Source of the DNA: Bathynomus jamesi
Taxonomy: Eukaryota; Arthropoda; Malacostraca; Isopoda; Cirolanidae
Length of the DNA stretch: 64,000 nucleotides
Reading direction: 5' to 3'
NCBI GenBank assembly: GCA_023014485.1
Contig: JAJOZX010000940.1
Span: 384,501 to 448,500, forward strand
Position numbers and translations under genes: made by a program. Below, in pieces: positions 49,065 to 58,669 of the stretch (the stretch's first letter is position 1; the number at the start of each line of letters is the position of its first letter). A model generated the notes under the pieces. The model did not search any database. It had not been told where the DNA came from and worked only from the letters and a program-made list of their open reading frames with translations.

Positions 49065-49144
49065 TTGATTGAAGTCTGTATATAAACATCTACGAAAACA
49101 TATATATATTATATATATATATTTTTTTTTTTTTTTTTTTTCTT
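49065..49144. repeat. (TA)n and poly(T)
   Basis: TA-rich run, then 23 T (49121-49141 region), adjoining PLE-delta. Confidence 0.9.
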
Positions 49145-50407
49145 ATTGAGTTAATTAAGCTTTGCCTCAAAGATTGTAAATTTCAGTTTGGAAATAAGCT
49201 TTATGCTGTGTCGTTTGGATTGGCGATGGAAATCCCCTCTCACCTGTATTAGCTAATCTATATATGGATTTTTTTGAAAGCAGAATTTTGCCTACTATTG
49301 TTAATTTTAACCTTGTTTGGTACCGGTATACACTGTAGATGATGTTTTATGCCTTTGGCCTAACAATTTGAATGCTGACTGATTTCTTGGTAAGCTCAAC
49401 AATTTGGTCCCATCTATTAAGTTCACTTTTGTAAAAGAAAATAATGGATGCTTATCACTTCTGGATCTAAAAATTCGGAGATGCTTGAATCAGTTCAAAA
49501 TTTGAAGTGTTTCGTAAGCCTACTAATAATAATTCTTATGTGCATTTTTATTCTGACCATCATCCCTCGATAAACTCTTCTATTTTCTCTGCAATATTTC
49601 TTAGAGCATTGAGGGTTGTCACTCCTGAATTTTTAGATTCCGAGTTATGTAATATCAATATTTGTCTAAATTATGTTATCCTATTTCATTTCTAGATAAC
49701 TGCCTTAGGAAAGCTAAGAAAAGGTATTATAATAGGGTAACTGCAAAGGAATTTGTAAAGGAATTTGAACGTAAAAATATCCTTAGCCTACCTTATCATG
49801 TTAATTTTAAATATCTCCCGACTTCAATTAAAGCAATTGGTATCAACGTAGTCTTTAAATATAATAATACTGTTAAATCTCTCCTAATAAAGAATAGCCC
49901 GGATAATGCGGTTCGTTATGTGTATTCGATCGGATGTACAGTTGTACACACTGGAACTCAATACATATACAGTAGGTCAAATGGGTAAAACTTAGATATC
50001 AGGTAAAACAGCATAAATATGCGTGTAGAACATCAAATAATTCTAATGTATTGTTTAACCATATGTACAGATGTAATCATAGTATCAAGTGCAATAGTTC
50101 TAAAGCGCTCGTTAAAAACAGAGATATAATTGAGAGGAATATTCTAGAATGTGCATTTATCCATTTTAAAAATAATTTCAATAGTAGTTCGGGAATGTAT
50201 AAAATTGACAATATCCTGCTAAAATATCTTTTGTCTTTAATCAACTCTTGTTAATCATGTGCTAATCTTTTTATTTCTCTGTCCCGTTGTACATACAGTA
50301 TGTATATATTTTCGTCATCTCGCTTTCTCCCTTCATTCCCTGACGAGATGTACTTCTGAATACACGAAAGACCTTGGAATCAGCTTTCTTTTTCCCTGTG
50401 GGTTTGC

Positions 50408-50410
<3 letters not shown>
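49145..50410 (+). pseudogene. PLE-delta: RT end, linker and GIY-YIG endonuclease
   Basis: Plus strand, several frames: LIKLCLKDCKFQFGNKLYAV (RT motif region), MDFFESRILP, VWYRYTL-x-DDVLCLW-type YxDD region, then EVFRKPTNNNSYVHFYSDHH, IFLRALRVVTPEFLDSELCN, LDNCLRKAKKRYYNRVTAKE, INVVFKYNNTVKSLLIKNSP, a degraded endonuclease core (VYSIGCT...TGT...) and the C-terminus MYRCNHSIKCNSSKALVKNR, IERNILECAFIHFKNNFN, to 50252. The UTR holds a hammerhead-like core (50340-50369) and stops at (TA)n. 5'-truncated within the RT. Confidence 0.9.
50340..50369 (+). ncRNA. Hammerhead-like core, PLE-delta (best match)
   Basis: CTGACGA-G-aTGTA-cttctgaa-TACA-C-GAAA: full CUGANGA, a G-C closing pair on stem II, and GAAA. 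The most canonical core in the window. Confidence 0.6.

Positions 50411-50448
<38 letters not shown>
50411..50448. repeat. (TA)n microsatellite
   Basis: Pure TA run between PLE-delta and SINE-2 copy 2. Confidence 0.97.
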
Positions 50449-50748
50449 GCGCCTCGGTAGTGTAGTGGTTAGTGTCGCTAACTACGAATCCATCGGCCGC
50501 GGAATCGAAACCCGGTAACGGCACACGGCGTGCAGCAAAACCAAGCTATTCATCCTTCCACACAATAAGCAAAATTGGGTGGAAGATAAATGGGTACCAT
50601 GGGTAGCCTAGGGGTTAAGACGCTGGGCTGCTGGTGGGGCGTGGTTCGGATTCCACGTTAACCTGTAGGTCTTAGGTTGAGTGACAAGTTTGAACTTCGT
50701 CAGAATAAACAATTCTGGCGGAATCAAAACCAAGGTTAAACAAAGCTT
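50449..50748 (+). repeat. SINE-2: dimeric tRNA-derived SINE, copy 2
   Basis: Unit 1: gcctcggtagtgtagtggtt (A box tagtgtagtgg) to ccgcggaatcgaaacccgg (B box degraded). Linker catccttccacacaataagc. Unit 2: gggtagcctaggggttaaga joined to gtggggcgtggttcggattc, then a tail with gtcagaataaacaattctgg and ccaaggtta. Same order as copy 1. Confidence 0.85.
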
Positions 50749-50749
50749 T

Positions 50750-50760
50750 ATATATATATG

Positions 50761-50805
<45 letters not shown>
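50750..50805. repeat. (TA)n microsatellite
   Basis: TA run directly before the mariner. Confidence 0.95.
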
Positions 50806-50806
<1 letters not shown>

Positions 50807-50807
50807 A

Positions 50808-52195
50808 CACTAGGGGGCAATCAATATATTTTCCCCACCCTTTTTTTAAGCTAAATAATACGCCATGGGGCTGAAATGTCTTTTGGGCCGTAAGTTTGAA
50901 CTTTCTGCGCTTCATATAGCCGGATTTTTCCAGTCTGAACCTTCCCTCCTTATATAAAACCGCTTTTACACGCCCTTGAATAAAACCGATGGTTAACGCG
51001 GTTTCGAAAATGGCGTCTGACAGTGATGTGCGTCGTAAACAGAGAGCTGTTATCGAGTTCTTAATCGCAGAGAAGGAAACAGTTGGAAATATTCACAAAC
51101 GTCTACAAAACGTTTACGGAGATGTTGCTGTTGATCGAAGCACAGTTGGACGCTGGTCTAAACGTGTGGGATCATCGGAGAGACGGAGAGCCAGCCTCGA
51201 TGATGAGCCACGCAGCGGTCGCCCAGCATCGGCTGTGACATCTCACAATGTGCAACGTGCTAACAGCATCATTAAATCAAATCGGCGCGTCACATACAAG
51301 GAGATATTGCTAGAGCTAGGAATTAGTGAAGGAAGTGTGAATAAGATAATTCAGCAACTGGGATACTCAAAAGTGTGTTCACGGTTTGTTCCTCGCCAAC
51401 TGACTGAAGATCACAAAGCCCAAAGAAAAGAAATTGCTTCTGAGTCGTTGGTTCGATACGAGACAGAAGGGGATGACTCCCTTTCACGAATTGTGACTGG
51501 AGATGAGACTTGGGTACACCACTTTGAACCTGAAACAAAACACCAATCCATGGAGTGGCATCACGCAGACTCCCCATGCAAGAAAAAGTTCAAAATGGCT
51601 CCCTCTGCAGGAAAAGGTTATGGCCTCCATCTTTTCGGACATGAAAGGGGTGATTCTGGTGGACATTATGAAGAAAGGACAAACAATCAACTCAGAGGCA
51701 TATAGTGCAACCCTACAGAGTACAGAGACTCCAGAGACGTATAAAGCGAGTTCGACCGGAGAGAAAACTGGAACACGTCCTTCTTTTGCACGATAACGCA
51801 AAACCACACAACAGTTTGCAAATAAGAGAGGCCATCACAAAAATGCGTTTGACTCTGTTACCCCACCCTTCATACAGCCCGGATCTGGCACCTTCAGACT
51901 TCCATTTGTTTGGGCCAATGAAGGATGCTATTCGTGGAAGAAAGTTTCAGAGTGACGATGAGGTTATTGAGGAAGTTAAGAGGTGGCTCCAGTGGAACCC
52001 AGCGGATTTTTACCAGCAAGAAATAAAGGCCCTTGTTTCGAGATGGAGGAAAGCCGTAGAAAAGGATGGAGACTATGTGGAAAAATAAAAACTTGTAAAA
52101 AAGGTATGTAACTACTTGTGTACACAATTTCTGGAACTTACAAGGAAACTTGGAAAGAAAAAAAAAGGTGGAGCAAAATATATTGAGTGGCCCTC

Positions 52196-52196
<1 letters not shown>
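50808..52196 (+). mobile_element. Mariner (DD34D), full length with TIRs
   Basis: TIRs of about 30 bp: left gggggcaatcaatatatttt, right (reversed) gagggccactcaatatattt, then gctccacc/ccccaccc. TA duplications flank it (50806-50807, 52197-52198), with (TA)n on both sides. 1.39 kb, slightly longer than a standard 1.3 kb mariner. Contains one transposase gene with two frameshifts. Confidence 0.95.
50989..52088 (+). pseudogene. Mariner transposase (SETMAR-like), two frameshifts
   Basis: MASDSDVRRKQRAVIEFLIA (start at 50989 or 51010), two helix-turn-helix regions (VDRSTVGRWSKRV; TYKEILLELGISEGSVNKII), then VTGDETWVHHFEPETK (first Asp), LLLHDNAKPHNS (second Asp) and YSPDLAPSDFHLFGPMKDAI (third Asp) with 34-residue spacing, and a WRKAVEKDGDYVEK end. 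That is the classical mariner DD34D form. One base too many near 51616 moves the frame to VMASIFSDMKGVILVDIMKK, and a second change near 51710-51735 returns it. The two lesions would abolish activity, though both are single events and could be sequencing errors. Confidence 0.95.

Positions 52197-52198
<2 letters not shown>

Positions 52199-52230
<32 letters not shown>
52199..52230. repeat. (TA)n microsatellite
   Basis: Pure TA run between mariner and LINE copy B. Confidence 0.95.
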
Positions 52231-52232
<2 letters not shown>

Positions 52233-53038
52233 AATTAAAATATTCGTAATGATCAAGTCAGAAGTCGGTCACACTTTAAACCCCTAATTAAAAACATTGC
52301 AGAAACTGATACTATAATTGCGACGTTTGTTGAAATTACAGGCAACTCACGAAAGAAATTAATTATATAGATTCAGTATATAGGCCTCCCTCTCAGAGTG
52401 TTGATAGTGATAATTGGTTTCAGAACTAATTTTTTATGTAAGTAACGGACATGATCCGATAATTATGGGAGATCTGAATTTACCTTGTAGGAATTGGGGG
52501 TGGTCGTTTACAATCTAATTCTGGTCGTCGGCCGTACGAGGATTTGCTCGAAAGTTCACTTTTTCAAATAATCAAGGAACTCACTAGAGAACGCTATATT
52601 CTAGTTTTAGTTTTAAGTAGAGACCTTGACTTAATTCATAATATCTCTGTAAGAGACTACTTCTCCACCACTGATCATAGGCAAATAACATTTGAAATTA
52701 AAACTAATGTTCATAATTCGGAGCTGGAATACGTTTTGGATTTTAAAAGAGTTAAATTTCGTGACATGAAACTGCAACTTTTGACTCATAATTGGGATGA
52801 GGCTCTATCGCGCGATGATATTAATGGCACATGGACTTCTATTTTTAATTATTTTAAATGTTTAGAATCAAGTAATATCCCATTACGTAAAGAGAGACTG
52901 TCGAAGTCTGTTAAACCAAAATAGTGGAATGCTGAAATTGAAAGTAGCTTAACGTTAAAAAGGAACGCGTATTTTAAATTTAAAGAAACAAATAAATAAT
53001 TTGTCCGATGAACCGTCGTTCAAACTCAACAAAAGTAA

Positions 53039-53076
<38 letters not shown>

Positions 53077-53674
53077 CACCAAATTAAAATTGAATCCGAA
53101 GGACTTCTATAATTATGTTCGGAATAAAAAAGTTCACTCATAGGTTCACTCATAAGCGAAAACAACGAACAAATTTACAATGACTTACAAATGACGAGTT
53201 TTAAATAAGTTTTTCTTTTACGTGTTTACTAACGAAAATATAAACAACACTCCCGTTCCCGCAATCATGCTCAGTGGTGATCATTTAAAGCTTCACGATT
53301 TCACCATTAGTGAAAGTGAAGTACTCTCGGCCATGAATAAAATTAATCCTAATTAAACTCCAGGTTCAAATAAGCACTACCCTGGCGTACTTAAAGAAAA
53401 GAACTGCGCAGTAGTCTCTCCTCTTGCAGATATAGTTAATAATATAATAATAATAATAATAATAATAATAAATCGTTACAGCCTTGATAAGTTCTGCTTG
53501 ATTGGAAACTTGCAAATATTACGCCAATACTTAAAAAAGGGGACAAATTGCTTCCAGGAAATTATCGTCCTATTAGTATGACTTCAGTAGTTGGTAAGTT
53601 TATGAAGACGATCGTTTCTAGACAAAATAGTTACTCACTTAAAAATTAATAAATTAATCAAAAATTCTCAACAC
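52231..53674 (+). pseudogene. LINE copy B, segment 1: endonuclease to start of RT
   Basis: Reads ETDTIIATFVEITGNSRKKL (52305-52360), IIMGDLNLP, DYFSTTDHRQITFEIKTNVH, ELEYVLDFKRVKFRDMKLQL, HNWDEALSRDDINGTWTSIF, RKERLSKSVKPK and onward, to DWKL, ILKKGDK, NYRPISMTSVVGK near 53500-53600. It covers, uninterrupted, the sites where copy A has the Jockey LINE, LTR-1 and hAT-1, so it serves as empty-site evidence. It breaks off at about 53674 within the RT (QHGF region). Confidence 0.9.
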
Positions 53675-53679
53675 ACCTC

Positions 53680-53878
53680 AAGAAAAGGCCTCCGCCTTTT
53701 CTTCATTAGTGTAACTCGCTTCCATATTAACTATTGTGTTATTCTACCTGCAACATGAAATGGTCCCAAAATAAGACATCAATTTGAACATTTGTTTTAG
53801 TTCTAATGTATTATTTTTGTAAATTTAATTTAAAATAATTTTTTATGTGAGACTGGACTTATGGGACACCCTGTATAA
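53680..53878. mobile_element. MLE terminal fragment
   Basis: Ends in gacttatgggacaccctgta-ta (53860-53879), the terminus used by MLEs in this window. No matching opposite end was found nearby, and no coding sequence. Confidence 0.6.
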
Positions 53879-54227
53879 CACAGCATGGATTGTTACATAA
53901 ATTATTCTTAATAATAGTTACTCTAACAAAGATAGTAAAAATAGTAAAGTTCAGAGTGTGTATTCTTCTTGGAAAATATTTAGGATCAATGAAAGAAAGC
54001 CACCCCCAAAAGTTTCTAGTAAACAATGCCACCCTAAAAAATGATCAAGTAAACAATGCCACCCCCCCAAAATCACAAAAGTAAAGAATGTAAGTAGAAA
54101 CACCTTCATGTGGAATTTTTTATTATTTATTACCGTATGCCCTTGATGATTGGTTAGGTTAAGTCATGATATTTTCACTTAAACTAACTAAAGTATCACA
54201 ACTTAATCTAACCTAACCTAAATAACT

Positions 54228-54286
54228 TCCAGATCAATGAAAGAAAGCCACCCCCGACCCGTTTGGGGGTGGCTTTCTTTCATAGA
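54228..54286. repeat. Strong GC-rich hairpin
   Basis: atgaaagaaagccaccccc (54238-54256) and gggggtggctttctttcat (54266-54284) are exact complements around gacccgttt. The same left-arm sequence also occurs singly at 53986-54008. Confidence 0.93.
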
Positions 54287-54778
54287 TCCAATATTTATCA
54301 TATTTACTCTGAAATGACACAGGAACGTTGTTCAAAATAACAATGCAAGATTCCTCTCGAACACTAATAACAAAGGAGTCTTTAGAAGGATTTTAACTAA
54401 AAACAAATAATTCTGTTATACACCAATGACGTTTTTATGATTTCGTCAGTTTTGATTAGGTAAATCGCTCTGAAAACAATAATGTTAAATATAGTTTACA
54501 TTACTGACCAAAGAGTATTGTATAATTTATCTGCTATTCATTAACTTTTAATCTATTTATTACAAGAAAATGCTTCGTTTTAATAATACTCGAAGAATAC
54601 AAAATATACTGATTGAAAATTTTCTACAAAACTCGAACGTGACAAAAAATGCCCGATCAATTTTATGTTGACAGAATTTTGTCGAAAGTTTCTTTCATTT
54701 TTGCTATGATGCATATAATATCGCAAATACTCGAAATGTTTATCACTTTTCTCTGAATTATCGCAAGAACGGTTAAAG

Positions 54779-55308
54779 CAGGGGTGGGGAACCTTTATTC
54801 TGTGGCAGACAAATTTCAACCAAACTACTCTCTACCGGACAAATTTAAACTAAAATACTCTCTACCGGGCAAATTTAAACTAAAACACTCTCTACCGGAC
54901 AAATTTCAACTAAAATACTCTACCGGACAAATTTCAACTAAAATACTCTACCGGGCAAATTTCAACTAAAATACTCTCTACCGGACAAATTTCAACTAAA
55001 ATACTCTCTACTGGGCAAATTTAAACTAAAATACTCTCTACCGGGCAAATTTAAACTAAAACACTCTCTACCGGGCAAATTTAAACTAAAATACTCTCTA
55101 CCGGACAAATTTCAACTAAAATACTCTCTACCAGACAAATTTCAACTAAAATACTCTCTACTGGGCAAATTGCAATTTTAAAAATAATTTGGGACGTAAT
55201 TAAGACGTAAATACTGTATGACTTTAAATAATCAAACTGTCTACGGGCAATTAAAAACTAATGCTGCGGGCAACATTGTGCCCGTGGCCGGCAGGTTCCC
55301 CACACCTG
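54779..55308. mobile_element. hAT-type MITE containing a 30-bp minisatellite
   Basis: TIRs caggggtggggaacctt (54779) and, reversed, caggtgtggggaacctg (ending 55308) are of the widespread hAT kind. No clean 8-bp duplication is seen. Most of the interior is a tandem array (54826-55175). The remaining right part reads atgctgcgggcaacattgtg. Confidence 0.75.
54813..55175. repeat. Minisatellite, 26-30 bp unit, about 12 copies
   Basis: Unit: ctctaccgg(a/g)caaattt(c/a)aactaaaata. Some units lack ctct. When in frame a 30-bp unit encodes about ten residues (KFKLKYSLPD-like), but no gene context supports translation. Confidence 0.95.
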
Positions 55309-55564
55309 GGGATGTAACACAACACGCTTTTCGTGTAGTGATTTGTGTTATTTTGCATACATTAATTGCTTGAAGGAAATTAAATGCGTATAATTATAGT
55401 TCTGTTAATCCTTTACAGTTCAGTTGCGTAAGAATTATTCTAGGCCCAAACCAGCTAAATTTCTGAAAGTAAACTTCGGGTAACATACGTCTATGGACGA
55501 TCTTAACCTAGATTACCCATCCGGGTCCTCGGTACTCTTGCTTTTTTGGTAGTTTTTCATAATT

Positions 55565-55640
55565 ACGCAAGTTATTATTATTATTATTATTAGTAGTAGT
55601 AGTAGTAGTAGTAATAGTAGTAATATTTTATTAATAATAA
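55565..55640. repeat. (TTA)n and (TAG)n microsatellites
   Basis: Adjacent trinucleotide runs. Confidence 0.95.
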
Positions 55641-55728
55641 TAATGTTGAGTAAATTTTTAAGTAAAATTAAGCTGGGCAATCTAGGGTTAAAAAACTTAA
55701 CGCATGTGTTCGTAATGATATATACTCG

Positions 55729-55749
55729 TATATATATATATATATATAT

Positions 55750-55801
<52 letters not shown>
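55729..55801. repeat. (TA)n-(GA)n compound microsatellite
   Basis: TA then GA run, like 23070-23157. Confidence 0.95.
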
Positions 55802-55804
<3 letters not shown>

Positions 55805-56321
55805 TAAGATAGACACGAAAAACACTACGAAACAATATACAACACTACCATTTACCTCAGCGATTCAGAGCTGAATGGATAACACGGCCGCTTCGTGATT
55901 TCTTCTGTTACAAAAGTTTGAACTCTACAAAGGTAAGGGAAATTTATTTCTTATATATTTAATGTTAAAACTTACGTTGTCACGTAATACGTTGCTGTGG
56001 ATTGACATAAAATAATTACCTTGCATGTAATTTACTAGTCGACAAATTTTAACTGTTTTTCTGTATCTGACATAAAATAAGTAATTTTAGCTAATTTTGG
56101 TATACTGATTTCAAAAATGCAGCTCAAAATTTTCCATCACGTCTAGATTTTTAGTTATAACGTCATTATTTAAAGATGTAGGTATATACTTTAAATATAG
56201 CAAATTAATGAAGATTCCCCTACTCTGATTTTAAAATGATTATTGGAAATTTTTCACCAATTCTTTATTTTCAAAAACAAATCATATTACAACTACATAT
56301 GAACTATACAACTATAGTGAA
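55802..56321. other. No gene; partial similarity to MITE-1
   Basis: 56095-56160 (tactgatttcaaaaatgcag ... ccatcacgtctag) resembles the inner TIR of MITE-1 (47370-47415), suggesting a decayed relative. Nothing else supported. Confidence 0.4.
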
Positions 56322-56325
56322 TTAA

Positions 56326-56422
56326 CCCATTAGTGCCCAGCGTCACTTTACTGATTTTGTTTTGACTAACGCCAGACGATTTTATTATTCAGTTTCGGAA
56401 AAGACCTCTGGGCGTTAATGGG
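56326..56422. mobile_element. 97-bp TTAA-flanked MITE (piggyBac-like)
   Basis: TIRs cccattagtgcccag and, reversed, cccattaacgcccag, flanked by TTAA (56322-56325 and 56423-56426). TTAA duplication with CCC ends is the piggyBac-type pattern. It lies exactly at the right edge of the composite insert. Confidence 0.75.
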
Positions 56423-56921
56423 TTAATCAAAGATTCTCAACGCGGCTTTCGACGTAATCGTTCTTGTCATACTAATCTGTTCGATTTCTTTAATGATATT
56501 CTAAATATATATGACGAGAGTAAAACAACAGATATTATGTATTTTGATTTTCAAAAGGCGTTTAATAAAGTGCCACATTGAAGATTATCAGCTAAACTTC
56601 AGTCTCGCGGAATTGATGGTAAAGTTCTCAAATGAATTGAAAATTGGCTTAGTGGACGTAAACGAAGAGTGGTCATTAACGGCAAAGCGTTTAACTCGAA
56701 AAGTGCAACTAGCGACGTGCCTCAGGGATCAGTTCTGGGACCAGTTCTTTTTATTATTTCTATCAATGACATCGACATAGGAATTAACAGTATCATTTCA
56801 AAATTTGCGGATGATACCAAACTTGGAGGACAACAAAATCAGCGGCAGAACATTTGCAATTCAAGAAGATATTAATAAGTTACTCGAGTGGGCAGAAATT
56901 TGGTAAATGAACTTTAATATA
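56423..56921 (+). pseudogene. LINE copy B, segment 2: RT core
   Basis: LIKDSQRGFRRNRSC-like start, FFNDILNIYDESKTTDIMYF, DFQKAFNKVPH (catalytic Asp), WLSGRKRRVVINGKAFNSKS, ATSDVPQGSVLGPVLFIISI, NDIDIGINSIISKFADDTKL (catalytic FADD near 56806-56820) and LEWAEIW near 56890. Several frames, but better preserved than copy A. Interrupted at TA 56920-56921 by a mini-MLE. Confidence 0.92.
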
Positions 56922-57520
56922 CAGGGTGTCCCATAAGTCCGGCATCATAGGAGAAATTCATATTTTTCTATTTCTACAAACCATAATTCATATTTTTCTC
57001 TTTCTACAGGCCATAATGTCTGTGAGCAAGGAAGAACGAATCCAGATAATTCTACTCATAGGAAATCGGAGTCAAAGAGAGGCCGCTGCTGAATTTAACA
57101 GACTGCATCCAGACCGCGAGCCAATTACACAGAGTTGTGTTAGCAGACTTGTTGCAAAGTTTAAGGAAACAGGATCCATAGAAGATAAACCACGCAGTGG
57201 ACCCTCAAGGAGGTCCACTGACGATGATACAGCGACTGCTATCCTGGCTCATTTTAACAGAAGTCCCAATAAGTCTCTTCGGCGATTGTCCGCCGAGACA
57301 GGAGTGTCGAAAAGTAGCATCCATCGCATTCTTCATGCTCACAAATGGCATCCATATAAACTTCAGATCCTACAGAAATTAAGCGAAGAAGATGATCCTG
57401 ATCGGCGGATGGAATTTTGTGAATGGGCTACGGAACAATAACACGTTCTGTAAATAAAAGCTTTTGTTTTGCCTTTTTTTAATTATTTTTCCTATGATGC
57501 CGGACTAATGGGACACCCTG
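56922..57520 (+). mobile_element. MLE-4: small MLE encoding only a DNA-binding domain
   Basis: TIRs: cagggtgtcccataagtccg (56922) then gcatcataggag, and, reversed from the right end, cagggtgtcccattagtccg then gcatcatagga (57520). TA duplication at 56920-56921 and 57521-57522. Removing one TA and the element restores the LINE reading NFNIDKCKTL exactly. Confidence 0.95.
57016..57441 (+). CDS. MLE N-terminal DNA-binding protein, 141 codons, open
   Basis: Start at ATG 57016 (MSVSKEERIQIILLIGNRSQ). It has REAAAEFNRLHPDREPITQS and CVSRLVAKFKETGSIED (first helix-turn-helix), a KPRSGPSRRSTDDD linker, and LRRLSAETGVSKSSIHRILH (second helix-turn-helix), then ILQKLSEEDDPDRRMEFCEW and a stop. This is the paired-like DNA-binding half of a mariner-type transposase, with the frame stopping just where the catalytic domain begins. 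No stop or shift within. If expressed it could bind MLE ends without cutting, which can make it a competitor of full transposase; that is inference. It may equally be simple remnant. Confidence 0.8.
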   Translation: MSVSKEERIQIILLIGNRSQREAAAEFNRLHPDREPITQSCVSRLVAKFKETGSIEDKPRSGPSRRSTDDDTATAILAHFNRSPNKSLRRLSAETGVSKSSIHRILHAHKWHPYKLQILQKLSEEDDPDRRMEFCEWATEQ

Positions 57521-57522
57521 TA

Positions 57523-58400
57523 GATAAATGTAAAACGTTGCTTATTGGTAGAAATATTGTCAAAGAAATATATTCCATTCGCGATAAGACACTAACGAGT
57601 GTTACGGAATAGAAAGATTTAGGTATTATTGTTGCTGACACTCTTAAACCGAGTAAGCAATGTATCGAAGTGGTCAGAAAAGCAAAATCTTAAAATTTAT
57701 TGAAAGATGAATTGTTAGTCATTACAATGCCAACATTGTATAATTCCTTAGTACCCCCCACCTGGAATACCGCGTTCGATTCTGGTCCCCATACTACTAA
57801 GATCATTTCTAAACTTAGAAATAAATCACACGTTGTCTGTTTAGAAACATTAAATTTATTCTCACTTGTTGAAAGAAGTATTCGATGAGATTGAATCCAG
57901 GTATTGAAAATGATTAAAAGTTTTGATATTGTCGACGCCGAAAAATATTTCACCTCCAGAAATACAGATAGAACTGGCAGTAATGGTTTCAATTTTGTGG
58001 TTGAGTATTTTAATTCTAATGAAGCTTGACATTTTTTCTTCAATCGTATAGTTAATTTGTGGAATGGATTGCCAACCAGCGAAGTTCAAAGTAATTCGAT
58101 CAAATCCTTTAAAAAGAGATTAGATGCTTATCTTGCCTTAAATCCTCAGTTGGAAGCATTTGTTAGCGCGTAGAAGTAGTGTAGAATTTTCACTGGGATT
58201 CCCTCCTCTGTAATTTAAAATTTTCACTTTATTTTTAAATTTCTTCCCTTCCTTTCAAAGTCTTTACTCTGCTTTGTTTTAAGACTTTCACTTGTCTTTA
58301 AATTTTCTTACTTCTTTTAACCTTCATTTTTAAACAGCCAGCCTCGTTGGGACCAGCCGGTCTGTTGCTGTTTGATGTACTTTGTATTCTTTTGTATTTC
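57523..58400 (+). pseudogene. LINE copy B, segment 3: C-terminus and 3' UTR
   Basis: KCKTLLIGRNIVKEIYSIRD, KDLGIIVADTLKPSKQCIEV, RNKSHVVCLETLNLFSLVER, DAEKYFTSRNTDRTGSNGFN, RIVNLWNGLPTSEVQSNSIK, LDAYLALNPQLEAFVSA to about 58172. The UTR runs on to (TTTGTATT)n-type repeats near 58380-58400, a plausible native 3' end. Confidence 0.9.
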
Positions 58401-58439
58401 TTTGTATCACAACTAAATATATTACTAAAAAAATGGCGT

Positions 58440-58625
58440 CTAACTCATTTTCTTTGGGAAAAATTGCACGCTTTTTGATTTCGGTTTGTATCCCATTTCA
58501 CTTTCTAGAGAAGCCAATAGTAGTTTCCCATCATTCCTGGGTCCCATCTGCCCTGATAACGTTGTTCCATTGTTGAAATATCTTGATGGAATCCCTCACC
58601 GTGTTCTTCACTGACAGCACCCAAA
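58440..58625 (-). pseudogene. Fragment of an unnamed transposon-associated protein
   Basis: Minus strand: LGAVSEEHGEGFHQDISTME, QRYQGRWDPGMMGNYYWLL, one stop, then KVKWDTNRNQKACNFSQRK. I recall a recurrent SEEHGERFHQD...ME.RYQGRW...MM.DYCW block in many uncharacterised arthropod repeat proteins, but I have no superfamily name for it. One stop in 60 codons. No TIRs were found. Confidence 0.55.
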
Positions 58626-58669
58626 ATTCATGACATCGCTATAACAAATAATAGAAATGATGATTTCAT

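Larger units (their letters stand above)
53675..56321. other. About 2.65-kb composite insert in LINE copy B
   Basis: The LINE stops at ctcaacac (53674) and the same target bases (ttaatcaaagattctcaac) recur at 56423, where it resumes. In between: an MLE end (53680-53877), a GC-rich hairpin, a hAT MITE with minisatellite, (TA)n/(GA)n, and AT-rich filler. The stretch 53890-54230 and 54290-54778 holds no recognisable gene. Confidence 0.65.

Noticed and set aside
50449..50525. tRNA-like sequence as a functional tRNA gene
   Set aside because: No proper acceptor stem or intact B box, and the same sequence recurs in a dimeric SINE; a functional tRNA is unlikely.
53685..53705. aaaaggcctccgccttttc short inverted repeat as a terminator
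   Set aside because: Bacterial-type terminators do not apply here, and the hairpin is short; probably part of an MLE terminus.
54170..54235. taacctaacctaa as telomeric repeat
   Set aside because: Only two or three units; such short runs are common in arthropod DNA.
54826..55175. Short regularly repeated units, possible CRISPR-like array
   Set aside because: Units are contiguous 26-30 bp without spacers; it is a minisatellite in a MITE.
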